This document shows, piece by piece, positions 1-9,323 of a stretch of DNA of 12,739 nucleotides (the stretch's first letter is position 1; the number at the start of each line of letters is the position of its first letter). The position numbers and the translations under genes are program-made. The stretch covers positions 1-12,739 of the forward strand of contig NW_003158054.1 in assembly GCF_000003605.2 (NCBI RefSeq), read 5' to 3'. This DNA comes from Saccoglossus kowalevskii (lineage: Eukaryota > Hemichordata > Enteropneusta > Harrimaniidae). The notes beneath the pieces are model-generated. The model was not told where the DNA came from. It saw only the letters and a list, made by a program, of their open reading frames with translations, and did no database searches.

Positions 1-196
1 CACTGACTATAAATATTTCTCACATATTGCCTGTTAGTACACACTGAGTAGAAATGTTGCTCACATATTCCTATTAGTGCACACTGAGTAGAAATATTTC
101 TCACATATTCCTATCAGTGCACACTGAGTAGAAATATTTCTCACATATTCCTATCAGTGCACACTGAGTAGACATATTTCCCACATATTCCTATTA

Positions 197-356
197 GTGC
201 ACACTGAGTATAAATATTTCTCACATATGTCTGTTAGTGCACACTGAGTACAAATATTTCTCACATATTCCTGTTAGTGCACACTGACTAGAAATATTTC
301 TCACATATTCCTGTTAGTGCACACTGAGTAGAAATATTTCTCACATATTCATATTA
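197..356 (+). repeat. GTCTG cassette, flank copy 1 (four monomers)
   Basis: Four ordered variant monomers lie here: GAGTATAAAT with a CATATGTCTGTTA tail (197), GAGTACAAAT with CCTGTTA (237), GACTAG with CCTGTTA (277) and GAGTAG with CATATTA (317). The same order recurs at 757, 2391, 4329 and 7724. It recurs in altered form at 1238, 5946 and 10822. It is therefore a landmark shared by the flank and the higher-order repeats, and it shows that they have a common origin. Confidence 0.9.
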
Positions 357-756
357 GTGAACACTGAGTAGAAATATTTCTCACATATTTCTATTAGTGC
401 ACACTGAGTAGAAATATTTCTCACATATTCCTGTTAGTGCACACTAAGTAGAAATATTGCACACATATTCCTATAAGTGCACACTGAGTAGAAATATTTC
501 TCACATATTCCTATCAGTGCACACTGAGTAGACATATTTCTCACATATTAGTATTAGGGCACACTGAGTATAAATATTTCCCACATATTTCTGTTAGTGC
601 ACACTGAGTGCAAATATTTCTCACATATTCCTGTTAGTTCACACTGAGTAGAAATATTTCTCACATATTCCTGTTAGTGCACACTGAGTACAAATATTTC
701 TCACATATTCCTATTAGTGAACACTGAGTAGACATATTTCTCACATATTTCCATTA

Positions 757-916
757 GTGCACACTGAGTATAAATATTTCTCACATATGTCTGTTAGTGC
801 ACACTGAGTACAAATATTTCTCACATATTCCTGTTAGTGCACACTGACTAGAAATATTTCTCACATATTCCTGTTAGTGCACACTGAGTAGAAATATTTC
901 TCACATATTCATATTA
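757..916 (+). repeat. GTCTG cassette, flank copy 2 (four monomers)
   Basis: The four variant monomers of 197-356 recur here in the same order, exactly 560 bp (14 monomers) downstream, including the unusual CATATTA tail of the last monomer. The monomer just before differs from the first copy: it is a GACAT type with a TTTCCATTA tail at 717. The repeated block therefore seems to start close to the cassette itself. Confidence 0.88.
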
Positions 917-1237
917 GTGCACACTGAGTAGAAATATTTCTCACATATTCCTATTAGTGCACACTGAGTATAAAATATTTCTCACATATTCCTATCAGTG
1001 CACACTGAGTAGAAATATTTCTCACATATTCCTGTTAGTGCACACTGAGTACAAATATTTCTCACATATTCCTGTCAATGCACACTGAGTAGAAATATTT
1101 TTCACATATTCCTGTTAGTACACACTGAGTAGAAATATTTCTCACATATTCCTATATGTGCACACTGAGTAGAAATATTTCTCACATATTCCTATCAGTG
1201 CACACTGAGTAGACATATTTCCCACATATTCCTATTA

Positions 1238-1397
1238 GTGCACACGGAGTATAAATATTTCTCACATATGTCTGTTAGTGCACACTGAGCACAAATATTT
1301 CTCACATATTCCTGTTAGTGCACACTGAGTAGAAATATTTCCCACATATTCCTGTTAGTGCACACTGAGTAGAAATATTTCTCACATATTCCTATTA
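1238..1397 (+). repeat. GTCTG cassette, flank copy 3 (diverged)
   Basis: This is a third flank occurrence of the GTCTGTTA-tail monomer (head CACACGGAG, a substitution that creates a CpG), followed by a GAGCACAAAT monomer. The third monomer is GAGTAG with TTTCCCAC rather than the GACTAG type found in the other copies. The order is kept but two of four monomers are altered, consistent with an older or partly converted copy. Confidence 0.8.
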
Positions 1398-1637
1398 GTG
1401 AACACTGAGTAGACATATTTCTCACATATTTCTATTAGTGCACACTGAGTAGAAATATTTCTCACATACTCCTGTTAGTGCACACTGAGTAGAAATATTG
1501 CTCACATATACCTAGAAGTGCACACTGAGTAGAAATATTTCTCACATATTCCTATTAGTGAACACTGAGTAGACATATTTCTCACATATTCTTATTAGTG
1601 CACACTGAGTACAAATATTTCTCACATATTCCTGTTA

Positions 1638-1775
1638 GTGCACACTGAGTAGAAATATATGTTAGTGCACAGTATGTAAACACTTCTGCACGCATTCATG
1701 CTCAAGTGGAGTCACTCGATCTATAAGTATATACATACCAAGCTGAGTAACAATATTTCTCACTTATTCCAACTA
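1638..1775 (+). repeat. Punctuation unit copy 1 (138 bp, most monomer-like)
   Basis: This is the first of seven copies of a non-standard segment breaking the 40-bp register. It divides into a truncated monomer of 27 bp (1638-1664), a diverged monomer of 41 bp (1665-1705, head GTGCACAG), a 30-bp piece starting GTGGAGTCACTCG (1706), and a 40-bp monomer whose head is replaced by TACCAAG. Relative to copies 2-7 it has six substitutions and one extra G (GTATGTAAAC). It keeps the ordinary bases GTAGAAAT and TGTTAGTGCAC at the first joint. TAAACACTTCTGCACGCATT in the second piece aligns with TAAATATTTCTCACATATT of an ordinary monomer. It therefore looks closest to the ancestral state. It lacks three perfect palindromes found in copies 2-7, having AGTGCACA, TGCACGCA and TCGATCTA instead. 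Confidence 0.93.
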
Positions 1776-2053
1776 GTGCACACTGAGTAGAAATATTTAT
1801 CACATATTCCTATTAGTGCACACTGAGTAGAAGTATTTCTCACATATTCCTATTAGTGCACACTGAGTAGAAATATTTCTCACATATTTCTATTAGTGCA
1901 CACTGAGTAGAAATATTTTTCACATATTCTTATTAGTGCACACTGAGTAGAAATAATTCTCACAAATTCCTATCAGTGCACACAGTAGAAATATTTCTCA
2001 CATATTCCTGTTAGAGCACACTGAGTAGAAATATTTCTCACAAATTCCTATCA
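1776..2053 (+). repeat. Short segment of 7 monomers between PU1 and PU2
   Basis: Seven monomers start at 1776, 1816, 1856, 1896, 1936, 1976 and 2014. The one at 1976 is 38 bp because ACTGAGTAG is shortened to ACAGTAG. Monomers 1896 (AAATATTTTTCAC with CTTATTA) and 1936 (AAATAATTCTCACAAATTCC) are rare types that recur together only at 9364-9443. The last two monomers (CCTGTTA tail, then a GAGCACACTG head with CACAAATTCCTATCA) are the constant edge found before PU2-PU7. With PU1 this makes a 416-bp unit, much the shortest complete higher-order unit here. Confidence 0.93.
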
Positions 2054-2190
2054 GTGCACACTGAGTAGGAATATATGTTTGTGCACAGTATTAAACACTT
2101 CTGCATGCATTCGTGCTCAAGTGGAGTCACTCGATCGATAAGTATATACATACCAAGCTGAGTAAAAATATTTCTCACTTATTCCTACTA
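2054..2190 (+). repeat. Punctuation unit copy 2 (137 bp)
   Basis: This unit has the standard 27+40+30+40 bp architecture. It differs from the identical copies 3-6 at one visible base (GCATTCGTGC instead of GCATTCATGC, which also adds a CpG). It is preceded by the constant GAGCAC/CACAAATTCCTATCA monomer. It is followed by the constant post-PU edge: a TCTCACTTATT monomer, then GAGTAGGAAT with ATTCGTATTA, then GACTAG with CCTGTTA, then a GTACACACTG head. Confidence 0.95.
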
Positions 2191-2390
2191 GTGCACACTG
2201 AGTAGAAATATTTCTCACTTATTCCTATTAGTGCACACTGAGTAGGAATATTTCTCACATATTCGTATTAGTGCACACTGACTAGAAATATTTCTCACAT
2301 ATTCCTGTTAGTACACACTGAGTAGAAATATTTCTCACATATTCCTATCAGTGCACACTGAGTAGACATATTTCCCACATATTCCTATTA

Positions 2391-2550
2391 GTGCACACTG
2401 AGTATAAATATTTCTCACATATGTCTGTTAGTGCACACTGAGTACAAATATTTCTCACATATTCCTGTTAGTGCACACTGACTAGAAATATTTCTCACAT
2501 ATTCCTGTTAGTGCACACTGAGTAGAAATATTTCTCACATATTCCTATTA
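2391..2550 (+). repeat. GTCTG cassette in HOR 2
   Basis: This is the four-monomer cassette (GAGTATAAAT/GTCTGTTA, GAGTACAAAT/CCTGTTA, GACTAG/CCTGTTA, GAGTAG/CCTATTA). It is preceded by a GACATATTTCCC monomer at 2351. The distance from this cassette start to the 41-bp monomer at 3391 is exactly 1000 bp, the same as between 7724 and 8724. Confidence 0.9.
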
Positions 2551-3390
2551 GTGAACACTGAGTAGAAATATTTCTCACATATTTCTATTAGTGCACACTG
2601 AGTAGAAATATTTCTCACATATTTCTATTAGTGCTGACTGAGTAGAAATATTTCTCACATATTCCTGTTAGTGCACATTAAGTAGAAATATTTCTCACAT
2701 ATTCCTATAAGTGCACACTGAGTAGAAATATTTCTCACATATTTCTATTAGTGCACACTGAGTAGAAATATTTCTCACATATTCCTATTAGTGCATACTG
2801 AGTAGAAATATTTCTCACATATTTATATTAGTGCACACTGAGTATAAATATTTTTCACATATTCCTATTAGTGCACACTGAATACAAATATTTCTCACAT
2901 ATTCCTGTTAGTGCACACTGAGTATAAAGATTTCTCACATAATCCTATTAGTGCACACTGATTATAAATATTTCTCAAATATTCTTATTAGTGCACACTG
3001 ATTATAAATATTTCTCAAATATTCTTATTAGTGCACACTGAGGACAAATATTTCTCACATATTCCTATTAGTACACACTGAGTATAAATATTTCTCACAT
3101 ATTCCTGTTAGTGCACACTGAGTATAAATATTTCTCACATATTCCTATTAGTACACACTGACTAGAAATATTTCTCACATATTCCTGTTAGTGCACACTG
3201 AGTATAAATATTTCTCACATATTCCTATTAGTACACACTGACTAGAAATATTTCTCACATATTCCTGTTAGTGCACACTGACTAGAAATATTTCTCACAT
3301 ATTCCTGTTAGTGCACACTGAGTAGAAATATTTCTCACATATTCCTATTAGTGCACACTGACTAGAAATATTTCTCACATATTCCTGTTA

Positions 3391-4031
3391 GTGCACACTG
3401 AGTAGAAATATTGCTCACATTTTTCCCATAAGTGCACACTGAGTAGAAATATTTCTCACATATTCCTATTAATGCACACTGACTAGAAATATTTCTCACA
3501 TATTCCTATTAGTGCACACTGACTAGAAATATTTCTCACATATTCATATTAGTGCACACTGACTAGAAATATTTCTCACATATTCCTGTTAGTGCACACT
3601 GAGTAGAAACATTTCTCACATATTCCTATTAGTGCACACTGACTAGAAATATTTCTCACATATTCCTATTAGTGCACACTGACTAGAAATATTTCTCACA
3701 TATTCCTGTTAGTGCACACTGAGTAGAAACATTTCTCACATATTCCTATTAGTGCACACTGACTAGAAATATTTCTCACATATTCCTATTAGTGCACACT
3801 GACTAGAAATATTTCTCACATATTCCTATTAGTGCACACTGATTAGAAATATTTCTCACATATTCCTATTAGTGCACACTGACTAGAAATATTTCTCACA
3901 TATTCCTGTTAGTGCACACTAAGTACAAATATTTCTCACAAATTCCTATCAGTGCACACTGAGTAGAAATATTTCTCACATATTCCTGTTAGAGCACACT
4001 GAGTAGAAATATTTCTCACAAATTCCTATCA
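3391..4031 (+). repeat. 641-bp late block, copy A (near-identical to 9804-10444)
   Basis: This 16-monomer block begins with the 41-bp monomer (TTGCTCACATTTTTCCCATAA) and runs to PU3. The block at 9804-10444 has the same length and the same variant order, including two GAAACATTTC monomers 120 bp apart and the closing AAGTACAAAT, CCTGTTA and GAGCAC monomers. By eye only a few bases differ, for example ATTCATATTA near 3543 against ATTCCTATTA. The two copies lie 6413 bp apart. HOR3 has a 640-bp equivalent at 4929-5568 with one base deleted near 5446. Confidence 0.88.
3592..3831 (+). repeat. 120-bp three-monomer sub-repeat (GAAAC type), two copies
   Basis: Three variant monomers repeat in order: GAGTAGAAACATTTC with CCTATTA, GACTAG with CCTATTA, and GACTAG ending CCTGTTA or CCTATTA. 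The diagnostic AAAC falls at 3607 and 3727, exactly 120 bp apart. Paired copies with the same 120-bp spacing are at 5144/5264, 10020/10140 and 11761/11881. Single copies occur near 6081 and 6883. The AAAC change breaks the AGAAATATTTCT palindrome of the monomer. Confidence 0.88.
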
Positions 4032-4168
4032 GTGCACACTGAGTAGGAATATATGTTTGTGCACAGTATTAAACACTTCTGCATGCATTCATGCTCAAGT
4101 GGAGTCACTCGATCGATAAGTATATACATACCAAGCTGAGTAAAAATATTTCTCACTTATTCCTACTA
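4032..4168 (+). repeat. Punctuation unit copy 3 (137 bp, reference copy)
   Basis: The segments are 4032-4058 (truncated monomer, GAGTAGGAATATATGTTT), 4059-4098 (40-bp diverged monomer), 4099-4128 (30 bp) and 4129-4168 (40-bp monomer with TACCAAG head). Perfect palindromes are TGTGCACA (4058-4065), TGCATGCA (4080-4087), TCGATCGA (4109-4116) and GTATATAC (4120-4127). Inverted repeats are GAGT-C-ACTC (4102-4110) and GCATG-CATT-CATGC (4081-4094). It is identical by eye to copies 4, 5 and 6. Most CpGs of the window lie in these units, in CTCGATCGAT. Confidence 0.95.
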
Positions 4169-5568
4169 GTGCACACTGAGTAGAAATATTTCTCACTTAT
4201 TCCTATTAGTGCACACTGAGTAGGAATATTTCTCACATATTCGTATTAGTGCACACTGACTAGAAATATTTCTCATATATTCCTGTTAGTACACACTGAG
4301 TAGAAATATTGCTCACATATTCCTATATGTGCACACTGAGTATAAATATTTCTCACATATGTCTGTTAGTGCACACTGAGTACAAATATTTCTCACATAT
4401 TCCTGTTAGTGCACACTGACTAGAAATATTTCTCACATATTCCTGTTAGTGCACACTGAGTAGAAATATTTCTCACATATTCCTATTAGTGAACACTGAG
4501 TAGAAATATTTCTCACATATTTCTATTAGTGCTGACTGAGTAGAAATATTTCTCACATATTCCTGTTAGTGCACACTAAGTAGAAATATTTCTCACATAT
4601 TCCTATAAGTGCACACTGAGTAGAAATATTTCTCACATATTCCTATTAGTGAACACTGAGTAGAAATATTTCTCACATATATCTATTAGTGCACACTGAG
4701 TAGAAATATTTCTCACATATTCCTATTAGTGCACACTGAGTAGAAATATTTCTCACATATTTATATTAGTGCACACTGAGTATAAATATTTCTCACATAT
4801 TCCTATTAGTACACACTGACTAGAAATATTTCTCACATATTCCTGTTAGTGCACACTGAGTAGAAATATTTCTCACATATTCCTATTAGTGCACACTGAC
4901 TAGAAATATTTCTCACATATTCCTGTTAGTGCACACTGAGTAGAAATATTGCTCACATTTTTCCCATAAGTGCACACTGAGTAGAAATATTTCTCACATA
5001 TTCCTATTAATGCACACTGACTAGAAATATTTCTCACATATTCCTATTAGTGCACACTGACTAGAAATATTTCTCACATATTCCTATTAGTGCACACTGA
5101 CTAGAAATATTTCTCACATATTCCTGTTAGTGCACACTGAGTAGAAACATTTCTCACATATTCCTATTAGTGCACACTGACTAGAAATATTTCTCACATA
5201 TTCCTATTAGTGCACACGGACTAGAAATATTTCTCACATATTCCTGTTAGTGCACACTGAGTAGAAACATTTCTCACATATTCCTATTAGTGCACACTGA
5301 CTAGAAATATTTCTCACATATTCCTATTAGTGCACACTGACTAGAAATATTTCTCACATATTCCTATTAGTGCACACTGATTAGAAATATTTCTCACATA
5401 TTCCTATTAGTGCACACTGACTAGAAATATTTCTCACATATTCCTGTAGTGCACACTAAGTACAAATATTTCTCACAAATTCCTATCAGTGCACACTGAG
5501 TAGAAATATTTCTCACATATTCCTGTTAGAGCACACTGAGTAGAAATATTTCTCCCAAATTCCTATCA
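4169..5568 (+). repeat. Monomer block of 35 units, PU3 to PU4
   Basis: The block has 35 monomers in exactly 1400 bp, because the 41-bp monomer at 4929 and the 39-bp monomer at 5410 (CCTGTAGTG, one T lost) cancel. It is collinear with HOR 2 but shorter by 11 monomers. Early on, a TATAT monomer (4289) is followed directly by the GTCTG cassette (4329), so the TATCA and GACAT monomers are missing. Later, 4769 (GAGTATAAAT) leads straight to a GTACAC/GACTAG monomer (4809), skipping the ten-monomer run of rare types that HOR 2 has. A GTGCTGACTGAG head (4529) and an ATCTATTA tail (about 4680) are present. No gene is present. Confidence 0.92.
4329..4488 (+). repeat. GTCTG cassette in HOR 3
   Basis: This is the standard four-monomer cassette, but it directly follows the TATAT-tailed monomer at 4289. 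The TATCA and GACATATTTCCC monomers that precede it in HORs 4, 5 and 6 are absent, so a two-monomer deletion lies at this joint. Confidence 0.88.
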
Positions 5569-5705
5569 GTGCACACTGAGTAGGAATATATGTTTGTGCA
5601 CAGTATTAAACACTTCTGCATGCATTCATGCTCAAGTGGAGTCACTCGATCGATAAGTATATACATACCAAGCTGAGTAAAAATATTTCTCACTTATTCC
5701 TACTA
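5569..5705 (+). repeat. Punctuation unit copy 4 (137 bp)
   Basis: By eye this unit is identical to copies 3, 5 and 6 across all 137 bp. The preceding constant monomer has one private change (TCTCCCAAATTCC instead of TCTCACAAATTCC), so here the flanking monomer has changed while the unit itself has not. Confidence 0.95.
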
Positions 5706-5945
5706 GTGCACACTGAGTAGAAATATTTCTCACTTATTCCTATTAGTGCACACTGAGTAGGAATATTTCTCACATATTCGTATTAGTGCACACTGACTAG
5801 AAATATTTCTCATATATTCCTGTTAGTACACACTGAGTAGAAATATTGCTCACATATTCCTATATGTGCACACTGAGTAGAAATATTTCTCACATATTCC
5901 TATCAGTGCACACTGAGTAGACATATTTCCCACATATTCCTATTA

Positions 5946-6065
5946 GTGCACACTGAGTATAAATATTTCTCACATATGTCTGTTAGTGCACACTGAGTAC
6001 AAATATTTCTCACATATTCCTGTTAGTGCACACTGACTAGAAATATTTCTCACATATTCCGGTTA
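5946..6065 (+). repeat. GTCTG cassette in HOR 4, cut after three monomers
   Basis: Monomers at 5946 (GTCTGTTA), 5986 (GAGTACAAAT) and 6026 (GACTAG, tail CCGGTTA) match the cassette. The fourth is replaced at 6066 by a late-block GAGTAGAAAC monomer, so the cassette ends at a rearrangement joint. Confidence 0.85.
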
Positions 6066-6265
6066 GTGCACACTGAGTAGAAACATTTCTCACATATTCC
6101 TATTAGTGCACACTGACTAGAAATATTTCTCACATATTCCTATTAGTGCACACTGACTAGAAATATTTCTCACATATTCCTATTAGTGCACACTGATTAG
6201 AAATATTTCTCACATATTCCTATTAGTGCACACTGACTAGAAATATTTCTCACATATTCCTGTTA

Positions 6266-6465
6266 GTGCACACTGAGTAGAAATATTGCTCACATTTTCT
6301 CATAAGTGCACACTGAGTATAAATATTTCTCACATATACCTATCAGTGCACACTGAGTAGACATATTTCTCACATATTCCTATTAGTGCACACTGAGTAT
6401 AAATATTTCTCACATATTCCTGGTAGTGCACACTAAGTACAAATATTTCTCACAAATTCCTATTA
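6266..6465 (+). repeat. 801-bp duplicated five-monomer block, first copy
   Basis: Five monomers run in order: TTGCTCACATTTTCTCATAA, GAGTATAAAT/CATATACCTATCA, GACATATTTC/CCTATTA, GAGTATAAAT/CCTGGTA and AAGTACAAAT/CACAAATTCC. The same five recur at 7067-7266, displaced by 801 bp (20 monomers plus the extra base of the monomer at 6666). This copy then diverges into a GTACAC/GACTAG monomer. The second copy continues into the constant edge and PU5. The first four types also appear near 9124, 9524 and 11985. Confidence 0.85.
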
Positions 6466-7066
6466 GTACACACTGACTAGAAATATTTCTCACATATTCC
6501 TGTTAGTGCACACTGACTAGAAATATTTCTCACATATTCCTGTTAGTGCACACTGAGTAGAAATATTTCTCACATATTCCTATTAGTGCACACTGACTAG
6601 AAATATTTCTCACATATTCCTATTAGTGCACACTGACTAGAAATATTTCTCACATATTCCTGTTAGTGCACACTGAGTAGAAATATTGCTCACATTTTTC
6701 CCATAAGTGCACACTGAGTAGAAATATTTCTCACATATTCCTATTAATGCACACTGACTAGAAATATTTCTCACATATTCCTATTAGTGCACACTGACTA
6801 GAAATATTTCTCACATATTCCTATTAGTGCACACTGACTAGAAATATTTCTCACATATTCCTGTTAGTGCACACTGAGTAGAAACATTTCTCACATATTC
6901 CTATTAGTGCACACTGACTAGAAATATTTCTCACATATTCCTATTAGTGCACACTGACTAGAAATATTTCTCACATATTCCTATTAGTGCACACTGATTA
7001 GAAATATTTCTCACATATTCCTATTAGTGCACACTGACTAGAAATATTTCTCACATATTCCTGTTA

Positions 7067-7266
7067 GTGCACACTGAGTAGAAATATTGCTCACATTTTC
7101 TCATAAGTGCACACTGAGTATAAATATTTCTCACATATACCTATCAGTGCACACTGAGTAGACATATTTCTCACATATTCCTATTAGTGCACACTGAGTA
7201 TAAATATTTCTCACATATTCCTGGTAGTGCACACTAAGTACAAATATTTCTCACAAATTCCTATCA
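7067..7266 (+). repeat. 801-bp duplicated five-monomer block, second copy
   Basis: This is the second copy of the block at 6266-6465, with the same five variant monomers in order. It ends in the TATCA tail and continues into the CCTGTTA and GAGCAC monomers that lead to PU5, so it sits at the normal position for this block in the HOR. That suggests the upstream copy at 6266 is the extra one. Confidence 0.85.
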
Positions 7267-7346
7267 GTGCACACTGAGTAGAAATATTTCTCACATATTC
7301 CTGTTAGAGCACACTGAGTAGAAATATTTCTCACAAATTCCTATCA

Positions 7347-7483
7347 GTGCACACTGAGTAGGAATATATGTTTGTGCACAGTATTAAACACTTCTGCATG
7401 CATTCATGCTCAAGTGGAGTCACTCGATCGATAAGTATATACATACCAAGCTGAGTAAAAATATTTCTCACTTATTCCTACTA
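7347..7483 (+). repeat. Punctuation unit copy 5 (137 bp)
   Basis: By eye this unit is identical to copies 3, 4 and 6 across 137 bp. It opens the longest higher-order unit of the window (3098 bp). It has the usual constant edges on both sides. Confidence 0.95.
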
Positions 7484-7723
7484 GTGCACACTGAGTAGAA
7501 ATATTTCTCACTTATTCCTATTAGTGCACACTGAGTAGGAATATTTCTCACATATTCGTATTAGTGCACACTGACTAGAAATATTTCTCACATATTCCTG
7601 TTAGTACACACTGAGTAGAAATATTGCTCACATATTCCTATATGTGCACACTGAGTAGAAATATTTCTCACATATTCCTATCAGTGCACACTGAGTAGAC
7701 ATATTTCCCACATATTCCAATTA

Positions 7724-7883
7724 GTGCACACTGAGTATAAATATTTTTCACATATGTCTGTTAGTGCACACTGAGTACAAATATTTCTCACATATTCCTG
7801 TTAGTGCACACTGACTAGAAATATTTCTCACATATTCCTGTTAGTGCACACTGAGTAGAAATATTTCTCACATATTCCTATTA
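7724..7883 (+). repeat. GTCTG cassette in HOR 5
   Basis: This is the standard four-monomer cassette with one private change in the first monomer (TTTTTCACATATGTC). The preceding GACATATTTCCC monomer carries a CCAATTA tail, a change shared only with the monomer at 12604 in the last segment. Confidence 0.88.
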
Positions 7884-9323
7884 GTGAACACTGAGTAGAA
7901 ATATTTCTCACATATTTCTATTAGTGCTGACTGAGTAGAAATATTTCTCACATATTCCTGTTAGTGCACACTAAGTAGAAATACTTCTCACATATTCCTA
8001 TAAGTGCACACTGAGTAGAAATATTTCTCATATATTCCTATTAGTGAACACTGAGTAGAAATATTTCTCACATATTTCTATTAGTGCACACTGAGTAGAA
8101 ATATTTCTCACATATTTATATTAGTGCACACTGAGTATAAATATTTCTCACATATTTATATTAGTGCACACTGAGTATAAATATTTTTCACATATTCCTA
8201 TTAGTGCACACTGAATACAAATATTTCTCACATATTCCTGTTAGTGCACACTGAGTATAAAGATTTCTCACATAATCCTATTAGTGCACACTGATTATAA
8301 ATATTTCTCAAATATTCTTATTAGTGCACACTGATTATAAATATTTCTCAAATATTCTTATTAGTGCACACTGAGGACAAATATTTCTCACATATTCCTA
8401 TTAGTACACACTGAGTATAAATATTTCTCACATATTCCTGTTAGTGCACACTGAGTACAAATATTTCTCACATATTCCTTTTAGTGCACACTGAGTATAA
8501 ATATTTCTCACATATTCCTATTAGTACACACTGACTAGAAATATTTCTCACATATTCCTGTTAGTGCACACTGACTAGAAATATTTCTCACATATTCCTG
8601 TTAGTGCACACTGAGTAGAAATATTTCTCACATATTCCTATTAGTGCACACTGACTAGAAATAATTCTCACATATTCCTATTAGTGCACACTGACTAGAA
8701 ATATTTCTCACATATTCCTGTTAGTGCACACTGAGTAGAAATATTGCTCACATTTTTCCCATAAGTGCACACTGAGTACAAATATTTCTCACATATTCCT
8801 ATTAATGCACACTGACTAGAAATATTTCTCACATATTCCTATTAGTGCACACTGACTAGAAATATTTCTCACATATTCCTATTAGTGCACACTGACTAGA
8901 AATATTTCTCACATATTCCTATTAGTGCACACTGACTAGAAATATTTCTCACATATTCCTATTAGTGCACACTGACTAGAAATATTTCTCACATATTCCT
9001 ATTAGTGCACACTGATTAGAAATATTCTCACATATTCCTATTAGTGCACACTGACTAGAAATATTTCTCACATATTCCTGTTAGTGCACACTGACTAGAA
9101 ATATTTCTCACATATTCCTGTTAGTGCACACTGAGTAGAAATATTGCTCACATTTTCTCATAAGTGCACACTGAGTATAAATATTTCTCACATATACCTA
9201 TCAGTGCACACTGAGTAGACATATTTCTCACATATTCCTATTAGTGCACACTGAGTATAAATATTTCTCACATATTCCTGGTAGTGCACACTAAGTACAA
9301 ATATTTCTCACATATTCCTGTTA

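Larger units (their letters stand above)
1..1637 (+). repeat. Left flank: 40 monomers without a punctuation unit
   Basis: This stretch holds a partial monomer (1-36, with one extra G near 29) followed by 40 full monomers from 37. Register is 37+40k until the 41-bp monomer at 957, then 38+40k up to 1638. Most monomers are the GAGTAG type. The G12C (CTGACTAG) variant that dominates later blocks appears only at the very start and in the monomers at 277 and 837. TGAACACTGAG heads recur (about 357, 717, 1398, 1558), and GACATATTTC monomers recur at 157, 517, 717, 1198, 1398 and 1558. The GTCTG cassette occurs three times (197, 757, 1238), spaced 14 and 12 monomers apart, so the flank has its own loose higher-order order. 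It contains no gene and no 137-bp unit over more than 1.6 kb. Confidence 0.95.
2191..4031 (+). repeat. Monomer block of 46 units, PU2 to PU3 (reference HOR)
   Basis: The block has 46 monomers, one of them 41 bp (3391). With PU2 it forms a 1978-bp higher-order unit and holds most landmarks in order. These are the post-PU edge (2191-2350), the GTCTG cassette (2391-2550), a GTGCTGACTGAG-headed monomer (2631), TTTATATTA monomers, a 2831-3110 run of rare types (GAATAC, TATAAAGATTT, two GATTATAAAT, GAGGAC), and a CTGACTAG-rich late block. The late block carries the 41-bp TTTTTCCC monomer and a repeated three-monomer sub-unit. At 2311 the GTACAC monomer goes directly to a TATCA tail, where other HORs have two monomers (TATAT, then TATCA). 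One monomer therefore appears fused or lost. I see no gene in this 1.8-kb stretch. Confidence 0.93.
5706..7346 (+). repeat. Monomer block of 41 units, PU4 to PU5
   Basis: The block has 41 monomers, one of 41 bp (6666). The early part follows the usual order (post-PU edge, TATAT, TATCA, GACATATTTCCC, GTCTG cassette at 5946). It then jumps from the GACTAG monomer at 6026 (tail CCGGTTA) straight to a GAGTAGAAAC monomer at 6066, which belongs to the late block. The late block is then present twice in part. The series GAAATATTGC/CATTTTCTCATAA, GAGTATAAAT/CATATACC, GACAT, CCTGGTA and AAGTACAAAT occurs around 6266-6463 and again 801 bp later around 7067-7264. The segment is thus a deletion combined with an internal duplication. 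No gene is seen. Confidence 0.92.

Noticed and set aside
2231-2283. CENP-B box in the ATTCGTATTAGTGCAC monomer after each PU
   Set aside because: TTCG followed four bases later by A fits the first part of the TTCGNNNNANNCGGG consensus, but GCAC stands where CGGG is required. The match is incomplete and gives no basis for a centromere claim.
4099-4112. AP-1 type site (TGAGTCA) in GGAGTCACTC of the PU
   Set aside because: Only six of seven bases match (GGAGTCA). This is too weak to call as a regulatory site.
4046-4145. Punctuation unit as a small transposon insertion with a target-site duplication
   Set aside because: CTGAGTAGGAATAT on the left and CTGAGTAAAAATAT on the right look like a roughly 14-bp duplication. 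Any interruption of a tandem repeat shows the same flanks, however, and much of the PU aligns to monomers. No terminal inverted repeats or element ends are visible.
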